NCBI RefSeq assembly: GCF_039539445.1
Contig: NZ_BAABDD010000012.1
Span: 62,001-126,000, forward strand
Direction: 5' to 3'
DNA from: Salinactinospora qingdaonensis
Lineage (GTDB): Bacteria; Actinomycetota; Actinomycetes; Streptosporangiales; Streptosporangiaceae
Length of the DNA stretch: 64,000 nucleotides
The notes beneath the pieces were generated by a model. The model was not told the DNA's origin. It ran no database searches and worked only from the letters and a program-made list of their open reading frames with translations. A program made the translations under genes and the position numbers. The stretch's first letter is position 1. Each line of letters opens with the position of its first letter. Below are positions 34,378 through 43,640 of the stretch, one piece after another.

Positions 34378-35667
34378 TCAGGTGTGGCCAACCACAGCAG
34401 ATGAGGCGGCCTGCCCGCTCCTTGAGGAGACGGGGGCCATCGTCGCCACAGCCGCGCTTCGCACGCGGTGGACCAGTACGCTCGCGGTAGCCGCGGGCAG
34501 CGTGAACAGGGCCGCGGCGGCGCTGAGCCAGGACACCGCCGTGGTCAGGTCGTGGGAGAGGGTGAGCAGCCCGACCGCGATCGCGGGGCCGCCGGCGCCG
34601 AGGTAGAACGCGAGGTGCAGCGCCGAGCTGATCGCCCCGCGGTGACGGTCGGGAGCCGCCGCGTCGACGGCGGCGGTGGCGCCGCCGTAGGCCATCCCGT
34701 GGCCGGTTCCGGCGGCGAGCGCCGCGAGCAGTGTCGCCGGCAGCGAACCGCCGCCGGTGACAGCAAGAACGGCCAGAGCACACATCAAAGCGCCGAGCCC
34801 GGTGAGCTGGGCGCGGGGCGCGCCGCAGCGCGCGACCAAGGGCTGGGCCGCGACGGAGCAGGCGAGCACGGCACCCACGAGTCCGCCCGTGACCGCGAGG
34901 TCGTCGATCCGGGCCGCTCGGCTGAGCGTCGCCGGTATCACCGCCAGGAACAGTCCGGCCGCGCTCCAGGCGAGAAACCCCGTGGTCGCGGCGACGGCGA
35001 ACCGTTGCCGCAGGCTGGCGGGGACGTGTGGGCAGGTGGGGCGCCAGCGGCGCGGGTGTGGCGGCGCCGCGGACAGGGCCGATACCCGGCGCATCCCCTC
35101 CGCCAGCAGGACCAGGTGGATCAGATACGGCAGCACCGCCGGCGCCGGGGCGTACTGCGCCAGCGCCCCCGCGGCGATCGGGCCCGCGGCGGTACCGGAG
35201 ACGAACGCCATGCCGGCCAGCATCGAGGCCCGCGGGCGCTTGTGCTCCGGGGCGTTGTGGATCAGCAGTGCCGTCGCGGCTCCCGTGGCCGCGCCGAGTG
35301 CAAGTCCTTGTGCGGCGCGGCCGGCCAGCAGCCACACCGGGCCCGCGGCGCATGCGAAGCAGGTGGAGCCCACGGCAGCCACCACCACACTGCTCCGCAG
35401 CACTCGCCGCGGGCCGAGCGCGTCGGCGGCCGACCCGAACAGCAGCAGCGCGGGGGCGCTGACCAGGGCGAATGTGGCGTAGATGAGGGTCATCGCCAGG
35501 TCGCTGAACCCGAAGGCCTCCTGGTAGCCGGGGTAGAGCGGGCTGGGCAGGTAGGCCCCAGCGGTGAGCACGACGAGCAGGTAAGCCGCCGTGCGCCGCT
35601 CGCGTCCACCAGAGGGGAACTGGTGACCGAACTCCTGGGTAGGGCTTTCTCTGGGGGGTTGCTTCAT
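34378..35667 (-). CDS. DHA1-type MFS transporter
   Basis: A 429-aa transporter with 12 predicted helices. Helix 1 includes YLLVVLTAGAYLPSPLYPGY and motif A is visible as LLFGSAADALGPRRVL. ATG 35667 was chosen; reading further upstream in the same frame is antisense to the LysR gene. It is transcribed divergently from a LysR regulator across a 78-bp AT-rich gap carrying a TTGCA-N8-TGCAA site, the classical layout of a LysR-controlled exporter. Substrate unknown. Confidence 0.9.
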   Translation of the reverse strand: MKQPPRESPTQEFGHQFPSGGRERRTAAYLLVVLTAGAYLPSPLYPGYQEAFGFSDLAMTLIYATFALVSAPALLLFGSAADALGPRRVLRSSVVVAAVGSTCFACAAGPVWLLAGRAAQGLALGAATGAATALLIHNAPEHKRPRASMLAGMAFVSGTAAGPIAAGALAQYAPAPAVLPYLIHLVLLAEGMRRVSALSAAPPHPRRWRPTCPHVPASLRQRFAVAATTGFLAWSAAGLFLAVIPATLSRAARIDDLAVTGGLVGAVLACSVAAQPLVARCGAPRAQLTGLGALMCALAVLAVTGGGSLPATLLAALAAGTGHGMAYGGATAAVDAAAPDRHRGAISSALHLAFYLGAGGPAIAVGLLTLSHDLTTAVSWLSAAAALFTLPAATASVLVHRVRSAAVATMAPVSSRSGQAASSAVVGHT

Positions 35668-35718
35668 CAACACGCTCTCAGCGTGCACTGCACGACCACT
35701 GTAGAAAAGCAAACGTTC

Positions 35719-35736
35719 TTGCATATGATTGTGCAA
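35719..35736. promoter_or_regulatory. LysR-type inverted-repeat site
   Basis: TTGCA-TATGATTG-TGCAA, an interrupted palindrome of the T-N11-A type in the divergent MFS/LysR gap. It is probably the regulator's own binding site. Confidence 0.6.
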
Positions 35737-35745
35737 AATAATTAC

Positions 35746-36705
35746 ATGATCGATCCGAAGCTGCGGGTGCTCCAGCTCGTGGACCACTACGGCACGGTCA
35801 CCGCCGCTGCCCAGGCGTTGCACTACACGCCCTCGGCGGTCTCCCACCAACTGCGCCAGTTGGCCGCCGAACTCGGTGTCGACCTGGTGACCCAGTCCGG
35901 TCGAGGGATCAGGTTGACCGCCGCAGCCGCCATCGTGCTGCGCCACGCCGAAGCGCTCTTCGCTCAAGCCGAGCGCGCCCGCGCCGAACTCGCCGCCTCC
36001 GCCGAGGAGACGGGTGGGTTGTTCACGTTGTGCGGCTTCTCCACGGCCGCCACCCACCTGCTGCCGCCGGCCGCTGCCGTCCTCAGGGACCGCTATCCGC
36101 AGTTGAGCGTGCGCGTCATCGAAGCCGAACCCGCCCGCTGCTTCGATCTGCTCTTGGCCGGCGACGCCGACCTCGCGCTGCTGATCCCCACCGCCGACAC
36201 CCCGCCGGCCTCCGACACCCGCTTCGACCAGCATCCGCTGCTCGACGACCCGCTCGATCTGGTTGTGCCCAGCGGGCACCCGCTGGCCGGACGCCGCAGG
36301 GTCACGCTCGCCGATGCCGCCGACGAGCCGTGGATTCTGGGCCAGCCCGGCAGTACGTACCACCACCTGGTGCGCACCGCCTGCATGGCGGCCGGGTTCA
36401 CGCCCCGCATCGCCCACTACGCCGACGAGTGGGACACCGGAACCGCCCTGGTCGCCCACCGGTTCGGCATCATCCTCGTGCCCCGGCTCGCGCGGCTGCC
36501 CGAAGGACTACCGGTCACCCGTATCCCGCTGCACGGCGAACCCGCGCCCGTGCGCCGCGTCCTGACCGCCACCCGCCTCGGCAGCCGCGACCACCCCGTC
36601 ATCAGCACCGTCCTGGAGACCATCACCACGACCGCCACCGGCCTGCACCAGCAGTCGCACACCAGCCGAACCGAAGGAGACGGCGCAGCCGCGCAGGAGA
36701 GCTGA
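35746..36705 (+). CDS. LysR-family transcriptional regulator
   Basis: A 319-aa LysR-type regulator. The N-terminal winged HTH covers residues ~5-60 (TVTAAAQALHYTPSAVSHQL); the effector domain follows, with GDADLALLIP and DPLDLVVPSGHPLAG as usual landmarks. ATG 35746 gives the normal family N-terminus; an upstream ATG at 35725 would add seven residues (MIVQNNY). It most likely controls the divergent MFS gene. The C-terminal ~30 residues are polar and not conserved. Confidence 0.92.
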   Translation: MIDPKLRVLQLVDHYGTVTAAAQALHYTPSAVSHQLRQLAAELGVDLVTQSGRGIRLTAAAAIVLRHAEALFAQAERARAELAASAEETGGLFTLCGFSTAATHLLPPAAAVLRDRYPQLSVRVIEAEPARCFDLLLAGDADLALLIPTADTPPASDTRFDQHPLLDDPLDLVVPSGHPLAGRRRVTLADAADEPWILGQPGSTYHHLVRTACMAAGFTPRIAHYADEWDTGTALVAHRFGIILVPRLARLPEGLPVTRIPLHGEPAPVRRVLTATRLGSRDHPVISTVLETITTTATGLHQQSHTSRTEGDGAAAQES

Positions 36706-37136
36706 ACCACGGTGGCCGGTACGGGAAGCCGTCCCTGTGGGGTGCCGCGGTGGGCTTTGGGCTACGGCTCGCACGCGCGGGCACGGGTGGCGTCGCGTAC
36801 TGGAAGCAGCGGCTGTGAAGTGGGGAGTGCGAGGGGGACGGCTTTGCCCCTGTGCAGCGGAAGAGCACCTGCCGAGGCCCGATCGGCGGGGGCGGTGGGA
36901 GCCGGGGGGCCGGGGCGGAGCAGCCGCGGCGGAGCAGCCGCGGTATGTGATGGCCGTTCTTCGATGTCAAGGCTCCACTGATCCCCGCTCAGTGACCGAA
37001 AGCAGCATCAGGAAAACGACCTGTTTATGCTCTGATGCCCCTTATTGCTGTTGTGGGGTGCGACACACCGCTATAACTTCGTTTCGCCAAGTGGCCATCT
37101 TCGGCTCTTCCCCCGAGCCTCGAAGGAGACAGCACC
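36706..37136. other. upstream region of the secreted hydrolase
   Basis: This 431-bp stretch between the LysR gene and the alpha/beta-hydrolase gene carries the latter's leader, with AAGGAG before GTG 37137. I see no separate gene or strong hairpin. Confidence 0.5.
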
Positions 37137-38528
37137 GTGTCCGCAACCTCCCACCGGCTGGGAACGGTGGCCGCACTCATGGGCGCCAGCCTCGCGCTGC
37201 TCGCGCCCATGGCAGCCGCAGCACCCACCGACGACCCGAGCCCCGTCCCCGTCCCCGAGGTCGAGGGGCCCCTGCCCGGGACGGCCCCCGGAGACCCCGC
37301 CTCCGACAACATCGAGGACACCTACCCCTTCTACGCCACCGATGTCGACCTCGACAGCTACGACTACGTCGAGGAGGAGTTCATCGTCTCCGGCACGGCC
37401 AACCAGTACGTCGACGGCGCTGTCGCCTCCGAGCACCCCTACCGGACCCGGGTCATCGTGCGCCGCCCCGAGCACCAGTGGGACTCCAACGGGACCGCAC
37501 TGGTCGAGTGGCAAAACGTCAGCGCCGGCTATGACATCGACGCCCTCTGGTCGCCCAGCTCCGAGCACATCATGCGCGAGGGCTACACCTGGGTCGGCGT
37601 CTCCGCCCAGAACGTGGGCGTCTCCTACCTGACCGAGTGGAGCCCCGCCCGCTACGGCGACCTCGACGTCACCGACGGCGGCACCGTCGAGAACGACCAG
37701 TTGTCCTACGACATCTTCTCCCAGACCGCCCAAGAACTGCGCGAGCCCGACAGCGCACTCGCCGGAGGCATCGAGCTCGACCAGCTCCTGGCGATCGGAG
37801 CGTCACAGTCGGCGGGCCGCATGACGGCCTACTACGACCGGATTCTGCCCCACATCGAGCCGGTCTTCGACGGCTACGGGTTCATCGTCGGCTCGGCCCC
37901 CACGACCGAGCGGCCCGAACCCGCCTTCCAGGTGCTCTCCGAGACCGACCTCACCCTGTTCCCCGCCCAAGGCATCGCCGACAGTGTCCACACCTGGGAG
38001 GTCGCGGGAACCGCGCACTCCGGCTGGGGCGGCCGAGCCGCACGCGAGGGGGTGGACAACCGTGACCTGCCCGGCGGGCAGCCGCAGTACAACTGCGCCC
38101 AGCCCCCGTTCAGCCGCGTGCCGCTGCACCACGTGCTCAACGCCTCCTACAACCACCTCAGCGAGTGGGCCGAGGACGGGACTGCTCCGCCCGAGGCCGA
38201 CCCGATCGAGCGCACCGAGGACGGCGAGATCGCCCGGGACGAGGACGGCCATGCGCTTGGCGGCATCCGCCTCTCCCAGGTGGAGGTGCCCACCGCGCTG
38301 AACACGGGCGTGAACTCCGCGACGATCCCGTCCGACTTCTTCTGCGTCCTCTTCGGCTCGCACGAGCCCTACTCGGATGCGGAGCTGGCCCAGCGCTACG
38401 ACTCCCACGCCTCCTATGTGTTCCAGGTCAAGCGGGTCGAGCGCCGCAACGTCCTCGCTGGCTACGTCACCCTGGCGGACTCGCTGCGCAACCGTTTCGA
38501 CGCTGTCCGGTCCGACGTCGCTCGCTAA
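37137..38528 (+). CDS. secreted alpha/beta-hydrolase domain protein
   Basis: A 463-aa secreted protein with an N-terminal signal peptide (about residues 8-30, ending AAAA), an acidic Pro-rich linker, and an alpha/beta-hydrolase domain of the Abhydrolase_10-like type. The nucleophile Ser is in LLAIGASQSAGRMTAYY; HTWEVAGTAHSGWGG is a likely part of the acid/His region. GTG 37137 follows AAGGAG. Relatives are uncharacterised or act as esterases. It stands alone, with a terminator right after it, so genetic context does not help. Confidence 0.8.
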   Translation: MSATSHRLGTVAALMGASLALLAPMAAAAPTDDPSPVPVPEVEGPLPGTAPGDPASDNIEDTYPFYATDVDLDSYDYVEEEFIVSGTANQYVDGAVASEHPYRTRVIVRRPEHQWDSNGTALVEWQNVSAGYDIDALWSPSSEHIMREGYTWVGVSAQNVGVSYLTEWSPARYGDLDVTDGGTVENDQLSYDIFSQTAQELREPDSALAGGIELDQLLAIGASQSAGRMTAYYDRILPHIEPVFDGYGFIVGSAPTTERPEPAFQVLSETDLTLFPAQGIADSVHTWEVAGTAHSGWGGRAAREGVDNRDLPGGQPQYNCAQPPFSRVPLHHVLNASYNHLSEWAEDGTAPPEADPIERTEDGEIARDEDGHALGGIRLSQVEVPTALNTGVNSATIPSDFFCVLFGSHEPYSDAELAQRYDSHASYVFQVKRVERRNVLAGYVTLADSLRNRFDAVRSDVAR

Positions 38529-38548
38529 CCAGCGCCGCGAGCCCGGAC

Positions 38549-38581
38549 AAGCCGCCCCCAGCATCGTGCGGGGGGCGGCTT
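38549..38581 (+). terminator. hairpin terminator
   Basis: An 11-bp perfect stem, AAGCCGCCCCC with GGGGGCGGCTT, and an 11-nt loop, 20 bp after the hydrolase stop. Confidence 0.75.
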
Positions 38582-38690
38582 CGTGTGTGCTGTCCAGATA
38601 TCGATCACGTGACCTACCGCCTGAGACCCCTGAAGCCGGCGGCCGCTCCACCGCCACGATCACGGTCGTCCCAGGGCCACAACCGCGCGC

Positions 38691-40118
38691 TCAACCGGCG
38701 GCAGCGCCGAACCACTTGGGTAGCTGGTTGAGCAGATCCTGCTGGTCTTGGCCGACCCAGGCTACGTGGCCGTCCGGCCGCAGCAGCACTGCGGGCACGT
38801 CCAGTTCCTCGCTGACGTCGACGACGTGGTCGACTCGCTGCGTCCAGCCCGCCACCGAGAGCCGACCGGTCTGGTCGAGCAGCAGTCCCCGGCCACTGTG
38901 CATCAGTTCGTAGAGGCGGCCCCGCTTCAACTCGAGGTCGCGCATCCGCGTGCCGAGCAGATCATGCCCTTCACCGAAGTCGTAGCGGACTCCGACCGCG
39001 GTGATCTTCTCGGTCAGATACCGGTTCACGTCCTCGAAGTCCATCAGTTCCGCAATGAGCTGGCGTACTGACCGGGGCCCTGGCTCGGGGGAGAGCAGCT
39101 CGATCTGTGCGCGGGTGTTGTCCAGCACGTCGGCGGCCACCGGGTGGCGTTCGGTGTGATAGCTGTCCAGCAGCCCCGCCGGTGCCCAGCCGTCGACCTC
39201 GGCGGCTAGTTTCCAGCCGAGGTTGAACGCGTCCTGGACGCCGAGATTGAGCCCCTGCCCGCCAGTCGGCGGGTGGATGTGCGCCGCGTCGCCGGCCAGC
39301 AGCACCCGGCCGCTTCGGTAACGCTCGGCCAGCCGGGTGGCGTCGCCGAAACGGGAGATCCAGCGCGGTGAGTGCACGCCGAAGTCGGTACCGGCGAACA
39401 CCCGCAACTGCCGCCTGAGCTCTTCGAGGGTCGGGGGGATCGTGCGGTCCTCGGCAACCCCGTCGGCGGGCACGACGAGACGGTACACCCCCTCGCCGAG
39501 GGGCATGGCGCCGAACCGCAGTTGGGTCTTGCGGACCTCGGCCACCACGGCGGCCAGCTCCTCCGGCGTCGCGGTCACCTCCGCCTCGCCCAGCAGCGTC
39601 TCGACCCTGCTGGGCTCACCGGGGAACCCCACGCCCAGCAGCTTGCGTACCGTGCTGCGGCCGCCGTCGCAGCCCACGAGGTAGCGTGAGCGCAGCCGTG
39701 TGCCGTCGGCCAGTTCGGCGCTCACCCCCTGGTCGTCCTGACTCAGCCCGACCAGTTCGCAGCCGCGCCGGATCTCGGCGCCCAGTTCGGCGGCGTGCTC
39801 GGCCAGCAGGCGCTCGGTGACGTGCTGCGGGATGGCCAGTATGTAGGGATGCGCGGTGTCCAGCCGGTCGGGCCAGGGTTTGGTGATACCGGCGAAGAAG
39901 CCTCCGACCGCGAACCGCTCGCCGAGCGCGAGGAACCGCTCCAGCAGACCGCGCTGGTCCATCACCTCGATACTGCGCACGTGCAGACCGAGCGCGCGGG
40001 CCTGCTCGGCGGGCTGTACCTCCTTCTCCAGCACGACCACGTACACGCCGTGCAGCCGCAACTCGCCGGCCAGCATCAAGCCGGTCGGCCCGCCGCCGAC
40101 CACGATCACGTCGATCAT
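38691..40118 (-). CDS. rox: rifampicin monooxygenase
   Basis: A 475-aa class A flavoprotein monooxygenase. The FAD-binding GGGPTG is at residues 8-13, the DG motif in GCDGGRSTVRK, and the GD motif in RVLLAGDAAHIHPPTGGQG. Beyond the family level the sequence closely follows actinomycete rifampicin monooxygenases, for example MIDVIVVGGGPTGLMLAGEL, RSIEVMDQRGLLERFLALG and DQTGRLSVAGWTQRVDHVVD. These enzymes hydroxylate rifampicin at its naphthyl ring and open the ansa bridge, giving resistance. ATG 40118 has a GGGGGG ribosome-binding sequence. A perfect rifamycin-associated element lies 227 bp upstream, supporting the call and induction by rifamycins. Confidence 0.93.
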   Translation of the reverse strand: MIDVIVVGGGPTGLMLAGELRLHGVYVVVLEKEVQPAEQARALGLHVRSIEVMDQRGLLERFLALGERFAVGGFFAGITKPWPDRLDTAHPYILAIPQHVTERLLAEHAAELGAEIRRGCELVGLSQDDQGVSAELADGTRLRSRYLVGCDGGRSTVRKLLGVGFPGEPSRVETLLGEAEVTATPEELAAVVAEVRKTQLRFGAMPLGEGVYRLVVPADGVAEDRTIPPTLEELRRQLRVFAGTDFGVHSPRWISRFGDATRLAERYRSGRVLLAGDAAHIHPPTGGQGLNLGVQDAFNLGWKLAAEVDGWAPAGLLDSYHTERHPVAADVLDNTRAQIELLSPEPGPRSVRQLIAELMDFEDVNRYLTEKITAVGVRYDFGEGHDLLGTRMRDLELKRGRLYELMHSGRGLLLDQTGRLSVAGWTQRVDHVVDVSEELDVPAVLLRPDGHVAWVGQDQQDLLNQLPKWFGAAAG

Positions 40119-40344
40119 GAGCCCCCCATTTAACAAATTGTTTTTCTTGTTTTTCGGCCGGCTGCCGCGGGCAGTCAGGCGGCGCGCACACTCGCACCGT
40201 TGCACCGAGTGCCCGCAACCGCGCCACGAGCGCCCCGATGGTTCGACCTCCCCGCGCCCCACACGTCGACAGAAACACGCCTCGTTCGCGAACCTCTGAT
40301 TTCCGCGGGTCCCGGCTTCGACTGGAGATTCTGCGGCACGCCCC

Positions 40345-40363
40345 GGGGCTTGCCGCAAGCCCC
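40345..40363. promoter_or_regulatory. rifamycin-associated element (RAE)
   Basis: GGGGCTTGCCGCAAGCCCC, a perfect 19-bp palindrome around a central C. It matches the rifamycin-associated element known upstream of rifampicin-inactivating genes in actinomycetes. It contains TTGCGG on the rox strand and TTGCCG on the other, so it can act as the -35 region of both divergent promoters. Confidence 0.88.
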
Positions 40364-40378
40364 CCGGTGCGCTATACA
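40350..40378 (+). promoter_or_regulatory. rightward promoter embedded in the RAE
   Basis: TTGCCG (40350-40355), a 17-bp spacer, then TATACA (40373-40378). The expected start of transcription is about 40385, which is the A of an ATG. Confidence 0.55.
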
Positions 40379-40384
40379 TTGAAA

Positions 40385-40558
40385 ATGGCAGGGGATATCT
40401 TTCCTGTCCCCGAGTCCTCCACCGTGGACGGACAGCCCTTGGTGAAGCGGCGCCTCGCCACCCACCGCGATACGGCGTCCCCAGCGGATCTCCGGATACC
40501 ACACGCCGTCTTTTCATGGGCTCTTACCGCCATGACCGCAGGCGTCTCCGGCAGGTGA
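40385..40558 (+). CDS. possible leaderless small protein under RAE control
   Basis: A 57-codon frame starting MAGDIFPVPESSTVDGQPLV and ending TAMTAGVSGR. Its ATG coincides with the predicted transcription start of the RAE-embedded promoter, which fits leaderless translation, common in actinomycetes. It has no membrane segment or motif I recognise and no ribosome-binding site. It may be a small rifamycin-induced protein or simply a chance frame in the rox upstream region. Confidence 0.35.
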   Translation: MAGDIFPVPESSTVDGQPLVKRRLATHRDTASPADLRIPHAVFSWALTAMTAGVSGR

Positions 40559-40917
40559 ATGCGCATCCGCGGGCGAGAAGGGCGTCATGCCCCGGCGTCC
40601 CGCACCTCCCGACCGACACGCACGCGGCGAAAATTTCGTGCGTTCTCGCATGTGAATTGCGAAAGTCCTGCGTGTGCTGGATTTTTGCTGTGCACCGATT
40701 TCGTTCGCGGGGAGAGTTTTCCGAGGCGGCGGGCGGCAAAGTTCTTTCGGGTGGTGCTAGCTGGGAAAACGTCCCGATTTTGTGATGGCCCAGTACGGCT
40801 ATTGCCAGTTCATGCTTCCGGTTATTACGGTGTTACTTTAACCTTCAACCTTCAAGGAAATCCTAGCGGTGGAAGATTTTATATGCCCGCGAAATCCCCC
40901 GTCAGAAGGAGAAGATC

Positions 40918-42516
40918 GTGCAGCGTAACGCCCTTGACTACCTCATCGTCGGTGCCGGTCCCGCGGGACTCCAGCTCGGCCAATTACTGCACGAGGCGGG
41001 GCACGAGTACCGGATTCTGGAAAGCGGCAGCGCACCGGGCACCTTCTTCCGAACCTTCCCGCGCCATCGCACGCTTATCTCCATCAACAAGCCACACACC
41101 GGCATCGCCGATCCCGAGTTCAACCTGCGGATGGACTGGAATTCCCTGCTGTCGCCGGACCCGCGGCTGCTCTTCACCCGCTACACCAGACGCTACTTTC
41201 CCCAAGCCGACGACTTGCTGCGCTATCTGGCCGACTTCGCCGCAACCTTTGACCTTGATATCGCCTACGACACGCGGGCGGAACAGATCGGGCGCGAGGA
41301 CGACCGCTTCTGCGTCACCGATCAGCACGGCCGCGAACACCACGCCCGACGGCTGGTGATGGCCACCGGGCTGAGCCTGGCCAACACCCCCGACATTCCC
41401 GGCATCGAAACCGCCGAGGACTACGCCACCGTGTCCGTAGACCCCGACGAGTTCACCGACCAGCGCGTTCTCATCATCGGCAAGGGCAACTCCGCGCTGG
41501 AGACAGCGGACAACCTCATCGAGACCGCGGCCGTGATCCACGTGGCAGGGCCGCACGCCATACGGATGGCTTGGAACAGCCACTACGTCGGGCATCTGCG
41601 CGCGGTCAACAACAATTTCCTCGACACCTACCAGCTCAAGTCACAAAACGCCCTGCTCGACGGCGAGGTGCTGTCGATCGACAAGGCCGAGGAGCCCACC
41701 GCCGGCCCCCGGTATCGGGTTCGATTCAACTTCTCCCGGGCCGACGAGGTGGTCAAGGAGCTGCGCTACGACCGGGTCATCGTGTGCACCGGTTTTCGCT
41801 TCGACGCGTCGGCCTTCGGCCCCGGATGTCGCCCCGAGTTGGCCATCAACGACCGTTTCCCCGCCCTCACCTCAGCTTATGAGTCGGTGAACGTGCCGGG
41901 GCTGTACTTCGCCGGCACCGTGATGCAGCAGCGCGACTTCAAGAAATCCACCGGCGGCTTCATCCACGGCTTCCGCTACGCCGTACGCGCGCTGAGCCGC
42001 ATCCTCGACGAGCGCCACCACGACCGTCCCTGGCCACAGCTCCCGCTCGCCCCCACCCCCAGCGCGTTGGCCGACGCCGTGGTGGCCCGCGCCAACCGCA
42101 GTTCGGCCCTGTGGCAGATGTTCGGCGCCATCGGGGACCTGGTGGTCATGGGGCCTGGTGAACAGGCCCAGTACCACGAGGAGGTGCCAGTCGACTACGC
42201 TCACGACAGCGACATCACCGGCGGCGGCGAGTACTTCACCCTCACCCTGGAGTACGGCCCCGACCACGACAAGGTCGACCCCTTCGACATCACCGTGCGC
42301 CGCACCGCCCAGAACTCGGTCGAGGACGCCTACGACGCCGCCTACCTGCACCCGGTGATCCGCCACTTCCGAGGCGGCGAACTACTCGCCACCCACCACA
42401 TGGCCGAGAACCTGGAAAACGAGTGGGACGGCCCCGAGAGTCACCACGCCCCGCTGGTCGACTTCTTCGCCCGCGAACTCGGGGTCGCCCCCACCACGAC
42501 CACCATGGGTCGGTGA
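40918..42516 (+). CDS. FAD-dependent NAD(P)-binding monooxygenase/oxidoreductase
   Basis: A 532-aa two-dinucleotide-binding flavoprotein of the flavin monooxygenase-like type. The FAD fold begins LIVGAGPAGLQLGQLLHEAG (residues ~9-28); the NAD(P) fold is VLIIGKGNSALETADNL near residue 190; the late FAD-contact region is VPGLYFAGTVMQQRDF. A C-terminal part of ~150 residues (VDYAHDSDITGGGEYF onward) is beyond the core and resembles extensions in FOXRED2-like proteins. GTG 40918 follows AGAAGGAGA. It starts a coupled set with an FMN hydroxyacid oxidase and a P450. N- or C-oxygenation of a small precursor is likely; the substrate is unknown. Confidence 0.85.
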   Translation: MQRNALDYLIVGAGPAGLQLGQLLHEAGHEYRILESGSAPGTFFRTFPRHRTLISINKPHTGIADPEFNLRMDWNSLLSPDPRLLFTRYTRRYFPQADDLLRYLADFAATFDLDIAYDTRAEQIGREDDRFCVTDQHGREHHARRLVMATGLSLANTPDIPGIETAEDYATVSVDPDEFTDQRVLIIGKGNSALETADNLIETAAVIHVAGPHAIRMAWNSHYVGHLRAVNNNFLDTYQLKSQNALLDGEVLSIDKAEEPTAGPRYRVRFNFSRADEVVKELRYDRVIVCTGFRFDASAFGPGCRPELAINDRFPALTSAYESVNVPGLYFAGTVMQQRDFKKSTGGFIHGFRYAVRALSRILDERHHDRPWPQLPLAPTPSALADAVVARANRSSALWQMFGAIGDLVVMGPGEQAQYHEEVPVDYAHDSDITGGGEYFTLTLEYGPDHDKVDPFDITVRRTAQNSVEDAYDAAYLHPVIRHFRGGELLATHHMAENLENEWDGPESHHAPLVDFFARELGVAPTTTTMGR

Positions 42517-43640
42517 GGGCCGCCGTGATGCTCAACGTCCACGACTTCGAAACCGCGGCGCGCGCCACCCTCGACCCCGTCTACGCCGACTTCATCGCCG
42601 GCGGGGCACGCGACGAGATCACCGTGCGGGCCAACGAGGCGGCGTTCAGCGGCCTGCGGCTGCTTCCCAGAATGCTGCGTGGCAGCGCCGAACGGGACCT
42701 GGCCGTGACGCTGCTCGGCGACCGGGCGGACCTGCCGATCCTGCTCTCGCCGACCGCCTTCCACAAACTGGTAACCCCGGACGGGGAACTGGCCACCGCC
42801 CGCGCCGCCGCAGCAGCCGGAGCGCTCATGATCGTCAGTATGGCCTCGACTGTGGCGGTGGGCGAGATCGCCGACGCGGCCCGCGCGGTCGGCGGCGACG
42901 ACGTCTCGCTGTGGTTCCAGCTCTACATCCAGCCCGACCTGGAGATCACCGAGGCGCTGGTCCGCCGGGCGACCGACGCCGGGTGCACCGCACTCGTGGT
43001 CACGGTGGACTCTCCCGTACTGGGCGCCAACGAACGCAACCGGCGCAACGGTCTCAATGACCTGCCGGCCGGCCTGTACTGCGAGAACCTGCGCGATCTG
43101 CGCGACGGCGAGAGCGGACACGTACGCCAGATCGCCATGTCCCCGGAGCTGTCCTGGGAACACATCGACTGGCTGCGCCGGACCACCTCGCTGCCGATTC
43201 TGCTCAAGGGTGTGCTGCACCCCGAGGACGCCCGCCTGGCCGTGCAGCACGGTGTCGACGGGCTGGTGCTGTCCAACCACGGGGGACGGCAACTGGACAC
43301 CGTACCGGCCACCCTCGAACTGCTGCCGGAGATGGCCGCCGCGGTCGCCGGCCGGATTCCGATCGTGCTCGACGGCGGCGTGCGGCGAGGCACCGATGTC
43401 GTCAAGGCACTGGCGCTCGGCGCGTCCGCCGTCGGGATCGGCCGCCCCGTCATGTGGGCCCTGGCCGAAGGCGGCGAGAAAAGTGTGCGACACCTGCTGG
43501 AGCTGCTGCACGCCGAGCTCGACGACACGCTGGCGCTGTGCGGCGCGTCCGGACTGGATGACCTCACGCCCGAGCTGGTCCGGCCAGCCGGCTGGGGACA
43601 TGCGGGGCAGGGCACCTGCAACGGCGGGGTGGTGTCATGA
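42513..43640 (+). CDS. FMN-dependent alpha-hydroxy acid oxidase/dehydrogenase
   Basis: A 375-aa TIM-barrel flavoenzyme of the glycolate oxidase/lactate dehydrogenase/mandelate dehydrogenase family. The FMN-binding LLSPTAF and LWFQLYIQPD, the Lys in ILLKGV, and the catalytic SNHGGRQLD (active His and Arg) are all present, followed by IVLDGGVRRGTDVVKALALG. GTG 42513 overlaps the previous stop (GTGA); an internal ATG at 42528 is an alternative. Its stop overlaps the P450 ATG. It oxidises a 2-hydroxy acid to the 2-oxo acid, which could feed the ThDP enzyme downstream. Confidence 0.92.
   Translation: MRAAVMLNVHDFETAARATLDPVYADFIAGGARDEITVRANEAAFSGLRLLPRMLRGSAERDLAVTLLGDRADLPILLSPTAFHKLVTPDGELATARAAAAAGALMIVSMASTVAVGEIADAARAVGGDDVSLWFQLYIQPDLEITEALVRRATDAGCTALVVTVDSPVLGANERNRRNGLNDLPAGLYCENLRDLRDGESGHVRQIAMSPELSWEHIDWLRRTTSLPILLKGVLHPEDARLAVQHGVDGLVLSNHGGRQLDTVPATLELLPEMAAAVAGRIPIVLDGGVRRGTDVVKALALGASAVGIGRPVMWALAEGGEKSVRHLLELLHAELDDTLALCGASGLDDLTPELVRPAGWGHAGQGTCNGGVVS

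Larger units (their letters stand above)
40119..40917. other. divergent regulatory stretch upstream of rox
   Basis: About 800 bp between rox and the flavin monooxygenase gene, lower in GC than its surroundings, especially at 40620-40900. It contains the rifamycin-associated element, a rightward promoter and a possible leaderless 57-codon frame (40385-40558). Nothing else is recognisable. Confidence 0.55.
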
